Below, in pieces: positions 26,377 through 36,194 of a DNA stretch of 64,000 bases. Location: NCBI RefSeq assembly GCF_001905145.1, contig NZ_LWLB01000023.1, positions 521,088 through 585,087 on the forward strand, given 5' to 3'. How positions within the stretch are numbered: position 1 is the first letter of the stretch; each line of letters starts with the position of its first letter. This stretch comes from Nocardiopsis sp. TSRI0078 (GTDB lineage: Bacteria > Actinomycetota > Actinomycetes > Streptosporangiales > Streptosporangiaceae). The notes under the pieces were generated by a model. The model was not told where the DNA came from, did no database searches, and worked only from the letters and a program-made list of their open reading frames with translations. A program made the position numbers and the translations under genes.

Positions 26377-28378
26377 CGGTCTCCTCCACGAGCCTCTTGA
26401 CCATGCGGCCGGGACTTCGCGCCCCGAAGCGGTGCCGGACCCACGTGCGGTCGTCCAGCGACAGGTAGCTCCTCCACGCACCCCCGCGGTCGCGGACGCG
26501 CAGCACGTTCGCCTCCTGCTCCTTCCGGGGCAGGCCGGCGCACCCCCGGCACAGCGGTGCGACCGTGCCCCCGGTCACCCCGGAGCCGTGGAGGCCCCTC
26601 GCGGGGCCGTGCAGGGGGTTGACAGCGCACAGGGCCCCGTCGGCGGGGGCACCGGGGGCCTCCAGCACCGCGTGCACCCTTCGGGAGACGGCCACCACGC
26701 CCACCAGGTCCAGGTCGTCGGGGTCACCGTCCATGACCATCAGCGCCGCCTCGATCTGGGGCATCAGCGAGCGCGGGACGTGTGCGGCCCGGCCGGAGGA
26801 GAGCAGGGAGCCCAGCCGCGCGCGCTCCCTCCCGGCCAGGGCGCGCAGGGAACGCGACGAGGGGCTGCGCCACCGCTGCCTTTGGATCGCGCGCGCCAGG
26901 GCGAGGGGGCCGAGCACGGCGCCGGCGAGGAGCAGGGCGGCCAGGGGCCCGAGGAACAGCAGTCCGGGGAGGAAGCCCTCGGAGAAGTACCTCTGCGTCC
27001 GTGTGGCGGGGACGTACACCGGCTCCTCGGCGAAGTAGGGCGCGTCGTCCGCCTCCGGCGATGTCTCCGTGTCCGCGACCAGGTCGAGTACGGCCTCGAT
27101 CGCCCGTGCCGGGGTGGGCTCCTCGACCCCGTTGACGGCCGACCACAGGGTGTGGGCGCCGATCCCCACGCCGACCGGGAACGCGCCCACCTCGACGGAG
27201 CCCTCGTGGGAGCGCCCGGACACGACGACGTAGACCGCGTCCTCTCCGCTCACCGAGGCCAGGGCATGGGCCAGGACCTCCGGATCCCCGCCGAACTCGT
27301 CGGTGCCGTCCATCGGCATGACCACCGCGCGGACCGGGACCGGTGCGTCGGCGATCCGGGCCGCGGTCCCGGCCAGTCCCTCCAGCGGCACCGGCGCGAG
27401 GGGGTCCACGTACAGGGGCGCGGGGGCCTGTGCCAGCTCCCGGGCCAGGCGTCGCACCCGCACCGCGGAGGGGACGTAGGGCGGCTCGGAACGCGCCTCC
27501 TCCACCGGATCGGGAACCTCCGCTCCCCCGGGGGGAGCACTGAGCGTGCGGGAGAGGGGAAGCAGCGCCACGGCCGCGGTCAGGGGCAGCACGAGCGCCA
27601 GAGCTCCGGCGTACACCCGGGCCCGGGGCCCGCCGGAACGGGGGCGCCGGGCCAGACGCCAGGCCGCGTAGCAGCCCAGGGCGAGGACGGCTCCCGCCCC
27701 CGTTCCGGCCATGAAGCCGGTGTTCCCGGGGCCGACGGAGCTGGTGGGGTCGAGTTCGCCGAGGAGCTCCTCCCACGCCGTGGGCTCGGATTCGTGCTCC
27801 CACTCCCGGGCGGCCCGCTCCTCCACGCCGGGGTCCACCAGCGCGGCGGCGTAGTGCTCGGCGAGCTCGTCGACGGGGGTCTTGTGGTCGACCCCGGGCT
27901 CCTTGGCGACCGCACTGGTGGCGGCGTCGACGGGCAGGTCCACTCCGTGGGCCTCGGCCTCGATCCAGGCGCTCTCCGGCCGGATGTGGACGTAGATCCC
28001 CTCCTCGCCGAGCCTGTCGTGCAGCGAGGGCAGCATCTCCCCTCCCCACTCCGCTCCGGTGCCCGGGAAGGGGCTGGCGACGACGTGGTAGGGCACGCCC
28101 AGCTCACCGAAGGCACTGTGCAGGTCCGCTTCGAGCCGGTCCGTGTCGTACCTGCCGGACAGGGCCTCGTCCACGACCACGGCGGCGCCCTCGGGCTGTT
28201 CGGACAGCAGGGCGGCGTAGTGGGTCGCGGGGGTCACGCCCTCCTCGTAGGCCCGGAGGTCGGACTCGGGCTCGGCCGAGGCCGGCGCCGCGGCCAGGAG
28301 GGGGAGGAGGGCCAGCGGGGAGAGGAAGGAAAGAACCGGTACGGGGGTCCGGAGACGGAGACCGGTGACACCGAGCAT
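26366..28378 (-). CDS. Larger paralog: two extracellular domains, three TMs, CxNPLHG...CxxC module
   Basis: 670 residues. Signal peptide at about 12-35 (LSFLSPLALLPLLAAAPASA). The first outer domain (about 36-220) has AAVVVDEALSGRYDTD. Two TM helices (about 225-243 and 258-280) bring the chain back outside to a second outer domain with PLYVDPLAPVPLEG and VRAVVMPMDGTDEFGGD, which matches the outer domain of the downstream paralog. A third TM (about 475-500) leads to a cytoplasmic part ending in CAVNPLHG...APLCRGCAG. It looks like an internal duplication of the paralog's layout. ATG 28378 has no ribosome site but a TATGCT box six bases upstream, so the mRNA may be leaderless. Confidence 0.72.
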   Translation of the reverse strand: MLGVTGLRLRTPVPVLSFLSPLALLPLLAAAPASAEPESDLRAYEEGVTPATHYAALLSEQPEGAAVVVDEALSGRYDTDRLEADLHSAFGELGVPYHVVASPFPGTGAEWGGEMLPSLHDRLGEEGIYVHIRPESAWIEAEAHGVDLPVDAATSAVAKEPGVDHKTPVDELAEHYAAALVDPGVEERAAREWEHESEPTAWEELLGELDPTSSVGPGNTGFMAGTGAGAVLALGCYAAWRLARRPRSGGPRARVYAGALALVLPLTAAVALLPLSRTLSAPPGGAEVPDPVEEARSEPPYVPSAVRVRRLARELAQAPAPLYVDPLAPVPLEGLAGTAARIADAPVPVRAVVMPMDGTDEFGGDPEVLAHALASVSGEDAVYVVVSGRSHEGSVEVGAFPVGVGIGAHTLWSAVNGVEEPTPARAIEAVLDLVADTETSPEADDAPYFAEEPVYVPATRTQRYFSEGFLPGLLFLGPLAALLLAGAVLGPLALARAIQRQRWRSPSSRSLRALAGRERARLGSLLSSGRAAHVPRSLMPQIEAALMVMDGDPDDLDLVGVVAVSRRVHAVLEAPGAPADGALCAVNPLHGPARGLHGSGVTGGTVAPLCRGCAGLPRKEQEANVLRVRDRGGAWRSYLSLDDRTWVRHRFGARSPGRMVKRLVEETDAL

Positions 28379-28736
28379 GCGGTGAGCATATCGGGGATTT
28401 ACGGACGTCCGTCGACATGAAAGCGGTTACCCGGCCTCTCGCGCGGACATCGGGGCCGTGGGATAAACGCGACATACCGGATCATCACGCGGGATCCGCG
28501 CGACGCCCCCGGCGCCGATCCCGCGCTCCGCGTCCGCCTTTCACGCGGTGCCCCCGATTTTGGGGTTCGCACAGCTTCCTGGTGTTCCCTCTTGCCCTCC
28601 TCCGGCCGCAGGCTGGGAAGCGGGGACGACGCCGGGTGGTTCCATGGCGCTCTTCGCGCCTCGCGGACCGCACCGGTCCGGGACCACCCGATATCGGCGG
28701 TTCCCCGCACCAAGCCACGAAGGGAAACCAACTGCC
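28379..28736. other. Divergent promoter region
   Basis: 358 bases between the two divergent genes. It contains the leaderless-type TATGCT box (28385-28390, minus strand) and a CGGACGTCCG palindrome near 28402-28411. Frames on both strands look like shadows; no gene seen. Confidence 0.5.
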
Positions 28737-28988
28737 ATGCAGAAGAAGACCCTGTACCGAGTCACGCTCACCGTCATCGCCGCGCCCGTACTCGCGTTCG
28801 GAGCTCCGGCCGTCGCCTCGGCGGACGCCTACTACGAGTCGGAGACCAGCGTGGCCGGCCACGGCGGGGCGTTCAACCACGAGGTCGAGTCCTTCGCCGG
28901 GGATGGCGAGGCCTGGTTCGAGGAGTCCTGGGACTACGCCGGCAAGGACGGCGCCTACTCCTCCAGCACCGAGAGCGGTGCCGACTAG
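28737..28988 (+). CDS. Small secreted protein with three 14-residue repeats
   Basis: 83 residues from ATG 28737 with AAGGGAAA upstream. A clear Sec signal peptide (MQKKTLYRVTLTVIAAPVLAF...ASA) should be cut after A29, leaving 54 residues. The mature part has three units spaced exactly 14 residues: SVAGHGGAF, SFAGDGEAW and DYAGKDGAY, that is A-G-x3-A-aromatic at 40-46, 54-60 and 68-74. It is acidic, cysteine-free and rich in Ser, Gly and aromatics, like small surface or aggregation-prone proteins. I do not recognise the family. It is followed by a strong terminator. The in-frame extension upstream to 28548 has no signal features and is ignored. Confidence 0.72.
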   Translation: MQKKTLYRVTLTVIAAPVLAFGAPAVASADAYYESETSVAGHGGAFNHEVESFAGDGEAWFEESWDYAGKDGAYSSSTESGAD

Positions 28989-29009
28989 CGCCCCACGACC
29001 GGAGGGGAC

Positions 29010-29044
29010 GGGCTCCCGGTACCGCACGCCGGTGCCGGGAGCCC
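29010..29044 (+). terminator. Terminator of the small secreted protein gene
   Basis: GGGCTCCCGGTACC and GGTGCCGGGAGCCC pair over 14 bp with one G-T pair and a 7-nt loop, 21 nt after the stop. Confidence 0.7.
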
Positions 29045-29068
29045 GCGGGCCCGGCGGCCCGCGCACGA

Positions 29069-29107
29069 CGCCGGTCCCCGTACCGCCCGGCGGTACGGGG
29101 ACCGGCG
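29069..29107 (-). terminator. Terminator of the SRPBCC gene
   Basis: A perfect 17-bp inverted repeat (CGCCGGTCCCCGTACCG, 29069-29085, with 29091-29107) and loop CCCGG, 21 nt beyond the end of the minus-strand gene. With the hairpin at 29010 it separates two convergent genes. Confidence 0.75.
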
Positions 29108-29128
29108 GTCCCGTCTCTGGTGGGGTGG

Positions 29129-29560
29129 TCAGGCGGTGGTCGTGGTCCCCGACGACTCGACGAAGGCCTTGAAGCGCTTCATGTCGCCCTTGGCCCGTGC
29201 ACTGACCAGCCCGAGCTTGTCGCCGAGCTGTTCGACCACGCCCTCCGGGACGGTCTTGAGCTGGAGGGTGATCTTGCTGCTCGTGTCCGAGAGGCGGTGG
29301 AAGGTCACCACACCCGCGTGGGTCGTGCCGTCCGTGGTCTTCCAGGCGACCCGCTCACCGGGGACCTGCTCGGTGACCACGGCCTCGAACTCCCTCTTCT
29401 GGCCGCCGATCTCGATGGTCCACACCATGTGCCCGTCGCCGGAGCGGACGACCTTGTCGACGCCTTCCATGAACGCCGGGAACTCCTCGAACCTGGTCCA
29501 CTGCGCGTAGGCGGCGGTGACCGGAACGTCGACTTCCACCGACTCGATGATCTCTGACAT
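29129..29560 (-). CDS. SRPBCC/polyketide-cyclase-like protein
   Basis: 143 residues. It opens with the family hallmark SEIIESVEVDVPVTAAYAQWTRFEEFPAFMEGV and continues with GQKREFEAVVTEQVPGERVAWKTTDG, typical of START/SRPBCC helix-grip proteins of the CoxG/cyclase group that bind hydrophobic ligands. No ligand can be inferred. The ATG start follows GAAGGAAT. It lies just upstream of, and on the same strand as, the end of the aconitase gene's terminator region, and is probably monocistronic. Confidence 0.82.
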   Translation of the reverse strand: MSEIIESVEVDVPVTAAYAQWTRFEEFPAFMEGVDKVVRSGDGHMVWTIEIGGQKREFEAVVTEQVPGERVAWKTTDGTTHAGVVTFHRLSDTSSKITLQLKTVPEGVVEQLGDKLGLVSARAKGDMKRFKAFVESSGTTTTA

Positions 29561-29692
29561 TGGTCCGATTCCTTCGCCGTCGCTTGCGTTCGTCCTCCTC
29601 GGAGCCGCTACCCGGTGGCCTCCGAGGCAATCACCGTTCCGAGATCTTTCCGTGACCTCGTTTTGGGCAACCCTGGGTGCCCGGACGGCGAA

Positions 29693-29726
29693 GGGGCCGC
29701 CACCGTCGTCCGACGGTGGCGGCCCC
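29693..29726 (-). terminator. Terminator after aconitase
   Basis: GGGGCCGCCACCGTCG pairs with CGACGGTGGCGGCCCC (16-bp perfect repeat, 2-nt centre), 30 nt after the aconitase stop. Confidence 0.75.
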
Positions 29727-29755
29727 GAGCGCGTCGCGCCTGGCGCGGGATCGTC

Positions 29756-32485
<2,730 letters not shown>

Positions 32486-32774
32486 GGTGTCTGCCTCCTG
32501 ATCTCGCCACTTTGCTCCCAGCATCCTGCCCCATGGGGCGGGTGCGGGACCTACTGAGGCCGCCCTGACCGGGTGCCGGGGGCGGAGAGCCGCGGGGGTG
32601 GTCTCCGCCTGCCTTCCGACCTCCATCAGGTCCGCCGTGACCTGCGGCGACACCACTCGCCACCGGCCGGGCGGTCCGCTGGTCGCGGGCGCCCATGATG
32701 TTCGGGTCCGGGCGCCGTCAAGCGGTCAACCTCACACGCCCGAACCGGGAGCGGGTCGGGGGGAGCCCCGCTGT
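32486..32774. other. Intergenic region upstream of acnA
   Basis: No gene is seen. On the minus strand TTGACC/TTGACG boxes occur near 32725-32735, but no convincing -10 pairs with them. The region may be a long 5' leader of acnA. Confidence 0.4.
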
Positions 32775-32819
32775 TATCTTGATGTCAAGCTATCTGACTT
32801 GTATCTCGATATCAAGTTA
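32775..32819. promoter_or_regulatory. Two related 18-bp palindromes (candidate acnA operators)
   Basis: TATCTTGATGTCAAGCTA (32775-32792) and TATCTCGATATCAAGTTA (32802-32819) are two imperfect copies of a TATCTTGA-TCAAGATA dyad, with centres 27 bp apart. They are AT-rich in a ~73% GC context. They lie between the end of the LLM gene and the acnA start, both on the minus strand, so acnA is the likely target. Confidence 0.6.
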
Positions 32820-32870
32820 TCGGGTGGGTGCCACCCGGGCGCGGCCGCCCCCCGAGAAGTCGCCCCGCTC

Positions 32871-33806
32871 TCAGTCCAACTGCGGCGCGACCTGCGACGC
32901 GACCAGTTCCAGGTGGTCCAGGTCGGACATGTCCAGCATCTGCAGGTACATGCGTTCCGCACCCGCGGCGGCGAACCGGCCGATCTTGTCCACCAGCTCG
33001 TTCGGGGTACCCGCCAGCCCGTTCTCCCGCAGCTCCGGCACCTCGCGGCCGATCCGCTCGGCCCGCCGGGCCACCTCCGCCTCGTCCTTGCCCGCGCACA
33101 GCACCTGCGCGGCGGAGTAGACCATCGGCGCGCCGCGCCCCGAGGCCCCGACCGCGGCGCGGGTCCGCCCGAAGGCGGCCGAGGTGTCCTCGACCGAGGC
33201 GAAGGGCACGTTGTACTCGTCTGCGTACTTGGCGGCCAGGCGCGGCGTGCGCTTGGGCCCGGTCCCGCCGATCAGCACCGGCGGCCGCGGGCCCTGCTCC
33301 GGCTTGGGGAGCGCGGGCCCCTCCGCCAGCCTGTAGTGCTTGCCCTCGTAGCGGAAGGTCTCGCCCACCGGGGTGGACCACAGCCCCGTGATGATGTCCA
33401 GCTGCTCCTCGTAGCGGTCGAAGCGCTCGCGGGCGGTGGCCGGGAAGGGGATCCCGTAGACCGCGTGCTCCTCCTCGAACCAGCCGGCGCCGAAGCCGAA
33501 CTCCACCCGGCCGCCGCTCATGCGGTCGACCTGGGCGACGGAGATGGCGAGGGGGCCGGGGTAGCGGAAGGTCGCCGCGCTCATCAGCGTGCCCAGACGG
33601 ATACGGGAGGTGTCTCGGGCCAGCCCGGCCAGGGTGATCCAGGCGTCGGTGGGCCCGGGGAGGCCGCTGACGTGATCTCCCATGTGCAGGTAGTGGTCAG
33701 ATCGGAACAGGGCGTCGAACCCCAGGTCCTCCGCGGCCCTGGCGACGGCGAGCTGGTCCTCGTAGGTGGCCCCCTGTTGGGGCTCAAGGAAGATCCTCAG
33801 ACGCAT
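32871..33806 (-). CDS. LLM-class F420-dependent oxidoreductase
   Basis: About 311 residues. A luciferase-like TIM barrel: LRIFLEPQQGATYEDQLAVARAAEDLGFDALFRSDHYL at the start, RIRLGTLMSAATFRYPGPLA, VDRMSGGRVEFGFGAGWFEEEH, and PPVLIGGTGPKRTPRLAAKYADEYN. These match the F420-dependent branch common in actinomycetes. The substrate is unknown. ATG 33806 is chosen by homology of the N-terminus; its ribosome site is poor, and an in-frame GTG at 33833 is possible. It is divergent from the ECF sigma factor gene, only 53 nt away. Confidence 0.85.
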   Translation of the reverse strand: MRLRIFLEPQQGATYEDQLAVARAAEDLGFDALFRSDHYLHMGDHVSGLPGPTDAWITLAGLARDTSRIRLGTLMSAATFRYPGPLAISVAQVDRMSGGRVEFGFGAGWFEEEHAVYGIPFPATARERFDRYEEQLDIITGLWSTPVGETFRYEGKHYRLAEGPALPKPEQGPRPPVLIGGTGPKRTPRLAAKYADEYNVPFASVEDTSAAFGRTRAAVGASGRGAPMVYSAAQVLCAGKDEAEVARRAERIGREVPELRENGLAGTPNELVDKIGRFAAAGAERMYLQMLDMSDLDHLELVASQVAPQLD

Positions 33807-33859
33807 ACCCCCATTTTCTCCCACAGCGGCCACCAGACCGAAACCGCCGCGCGGTTACC

Positions 33860-34507
33860 GTGGATAAAGACACGGCCGCCCCCGTGGAACCGAACCATGT
33901 CCCCGCCGCGATAGCCCTCCACGTGAAGCTGCTCCGCCGCGCGCGCCGCCGCGCTTCCCCCTACGACTCCGACAGCACCGACCCGGTGCTGCTGGCCGCC
34001 GTCGCCGCGGGTGAGACCCGTGCCCTGGAGATCCTGCACCGCAGGCACGCGCCCTGGCTGCGGGCACGGCTGCGCTACCGCTGCGCCGACCCCGACCAGC
34101 TCGACGCCGCCCTCCAGGAGACCTTCCTGGCCGTGTGGAGGAACGCGGGCTCCTTCACCCCCCGCGGCGGCGACACCGACGCCGGGGCCTGGCTGTGGAC
34201 CATCGCGATCCGTCAGCTCATCTCCCAGCTGCGCAAACGCGCCAACCGCTGGATCGCCGACGGCGACACCGACTACGAGACCATAGGCGACGCCTCCGCC
34301 GAGGACACCGTGCTGCTCAACATCGAGTACGGCCCGCTGGGCGCCGCCCTGCACTCCCTCTCGCCCGAGCTGCGCTCGGCCATCCAGGCCACCGTGCTCG
34401 ACGGGCTCACCGTCCGGGAGGCCGCGCAGATTCTCCAGATCCCCGAAGGAACCGTCAAGACACGGGTCATGCGCGCCAAGGCGCGGCTACGGGAGGCACT
34501 GACATGA
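33860..34507 (+). CDS. ECF-type RNA polymerase sigma factor
   Basis: 215 residues. Region 2 spans about 48-115: LEILHRRHAPWLRARLRY, DAALQETFLAVWRNAGSF, WLWTIAIRQLISQLRKRA. Region 4 (about 150-212) has LHSLSPELRSAIQATVLDGLTVREAAQILQIPEGTVKTRVMRAKARL. It directs polymerase to its own promoter set, and is probably held by the zinc anti-sigma encoded next. The GTG start has no ribosome site. ATGA overlap with the anti-sigma gene. First gene of a four-gene operon with an ABC transporter. Confidence 0.9.
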   Translation: MDKDTAAPVEPNHVPAAIALHVKLLRRARRRASPYDSDSTDPVLLAAVAAGETRALEILHRRHAPWLRARLRYRCADPDQLDAALQETFLAVWRNAGSFTPRGGDTDAGAWLWTIAIRQLISQLRKRANRWIADGDTDYETIGDASAEDTVLLNIEYGPLGAALHSLSPELRSAIQATVLDGLTVREAAQILQIPEGTVKTRVMRAKARLREALT

Positions 34508-35304
34508 GCTGGCACCTGACCCCTGCCCAAGCACACGAGTACGCCCACCACCGGTCCGACGACGTCACCGCCATGTCCGTGGAGGCCCACATCACCCGCT
34601 GCGCGCCCTGCCGCGACCTGCTCCCCGCCGACGAGGACTGGCTGGCCCGCAGCTGGGCGGACCTGCGCGACGTGGTGGACCGCCCCCGGCGCGGACCGGT
34701 CGAGGCGCTGCTGTCCTCACTGGGGGTGGGCGAGGGCACCGCGAAACTGCTCGCCGCCACCCCGGGCCTATACAGGGCCTGGCTGCTGGCCACGGTCGTG
34801 GTGCTGGCGGCCGCCCTGCTGGCCGCCCACCGCCTACCGCTCGGCTCGATGATGTTCACCTTCACCGCCCCGGTCGTGCCGCTGGTGGGCGTGGCCCTGG
34901 CCTACGGGCGCGGCGTGGACCCCGCCCACGCCCTGACCTCGGTCACCCCGCTGGCCGGGCAGCGGCTGCTGTTCCTGCGCACCTGCGCGGTCCTGGTGCC
35001 CGCGCTGACCCTGTGCATGGCGGCGGCCCTGCTGCTGCCCCCCTCGCACGTGCCCTGGGCGTCGGCGTTCTGGCTGCTGCCCTCGCTCACCCTCGTGGCC
35101 GGTTCGCTGGTGCTCAGCCGCTGGATGCACCTGGGCGCTGCCAGCGCCGTCGTGGGGCTGCTGTGGCTGCTCGCCCTGGGCGCCCTGGTCGCCTCGGGGG
35201 ACGCCACGCCTCTACAGCTGCTCGTTCCCCAGGCCCAGGTGTGGTGGGCGGGCGCGCTCGCCACCCTGCTCGTCGCCCTCCTGTGGCGTGTGAGGGCGTC
35301 ATGA
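34504..35304 (+). CDS. Zinc-binding anti-sigma factor fused to a multi-TM domain
   Basis: 266 residues. Residues 1-60 form a ZAS-type anti-sigma domain with the zinc motif H-x3-C-x2-C in AHITRCAPCRDLL. From about residue 97 come roughly six TM helices (LLATVVVLAAALLAA, MFTFTAPVVPLVGVALAYG and others), more than the single helix of simple anti-sigma proteins, so the membrane part may sense a signal itself. It starts at ATG 34504 inside the sigma stop and ends in the next start codon. The frame extends upstream inside the sigma gene and is ignored. Confidence 0.85.
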   Translation: MSWHLTPAQAHEYAHHRSDDVTAMSVEAHITRCAPCRDLLPADEDWLARSWADLRDVVDRPRRGPVEALLSSLGVGEGTAKLLAATPGLYRAWLLATVVVLAAALLAAHRLPLGSMMFTFTAPVVPLVGVALAYGRGVDPAHALTSVTPLAGQRLLFLRTCAVLVPALTLCMAAALLLPPSHVPWASAFWLLPSLTLVAGSLVLSRWMHLGAASAVVGLLWLLALGALVASGDATPLQLLVPQAQVWWAGALATLLVALLWRVRAS

Positions 35305-36194
35305 GCTCCACGACCACGGTGGCCGCTCCCGTCCGCCTGCGCGGACTGGTGCGCCGCTACGGCACCCGGACCGCCCTGGACGGCGTCGACCTGGACCTGG
35401 GGCCCGGGGTGACCGGGCTGCTGGGGCGCAACGGCGCGGGTAAGACCACCCTCCTGCGCTGTCTGAACACCGATCTGGAGGCCACCGACGGCGAGGTCCG
35501 CGTGCTGGGACGCGACCCCGAGCGCCCGGGCGAGCGGACCGAGATCCGGCGCCGCCTGGGCTACCTGCCGCAGAACCCCGAGTTCTACCCGTACTTCACC
35601 GCGTTCGGCCTGCTGGACTACATGGCGGTGCTCAAGGAGCTGGGCGGGCGCCGGGCCCGCCACGACGAGGTGCGTCGCGGCCTGGAGAGGGTCGGTCTCC
35701 TCGACCGCCGCCACAGCCGCGTCCGCCGCCTGTCCGGCGGCATGCGCCAGCGCCTGGGGCTGGCCGCGGCCATGCTCGGCGATCCCGAGGTACTGCTGCT
35801 GGACGAGCCGACCATCGGCCTGGACCCCGAACAGCGCATCCGGTTCCGCGGACTGGTCTCGGAACTGGCCGTGCGCAGCACCGTGGTGCTGTCCACCCAC
35901 CAGATCGAGGACGTGGCGGCACTGTGCCAGCGCGTGGTGTGCCTGGACGCGGGCCGGGTGGTCTTCGACGGCACCCCGGGAGAGCTGGTGGACCGTGCGC
36001 GCGGGCACGTGTGGGAGCACCGCGGGCACCCCGGCGAGGGGTACACCGCATGGCGGCTGGCCGACGGGCGCTACCGCGTGCTCACCCCGGCCGGCGGTGC
36101 GCACGCCGGATCCGCCCCCGGCCTGGAACCGGTCGACCCCACCCTGGAGGACGCCTACCTGCTGCTCACGGGCGTGGAACAGGGGCTCCGGTGA
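35301..36194 (+). CDS. ABC transporter ATP-binding protein
   Basis: 297 residues, CcmA/DrrA-like. Walker A is GRNGAGKTTLL, Q-loop LPQNPEFYPYFT, signature LSGGMRQRLGLA, Walker B VLLLDEPTIGLD, switch STHQ. A C-terminal extension of about 80 residues follows the ATPase core. It energises the membrane protein encoded next. It starts at ATG 35301, overlapping the anti-sigma stop by 4 nt, and ends in the GTGA that starts the next gene. Putting it in the sigma/anti-sigma operon suggests that the sigma factor controls, or is controlled through, this transporter. Confidence 0.9.
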   Translation: MSSTTTVAAPVRLRGLVRRYGTRTALDGVDLDLGPGVTGLLGRNGAGKTTLLRCLNTDLEATDGEVRVLGRDPERPGERTEIRRRLGYLPQNPEFYPYFTAFGLLDYMAVLKELGGRRARHDEVRRGLERVGLLDRRHSRVRRLSGGMRQRLGLAAAMLGDPEVLLLDEPTIGLDPEQRIRFRGLVSELAVRSTVVLSTHQIEDVAALCQRVVCLDAGRVVFDGTPGELVDRARGHVWEHRGHPGEGYTAWRLADGRYRVLTPAGGAHAGSAPGLEPVDPTLEDAYLLLTGVEQGLR

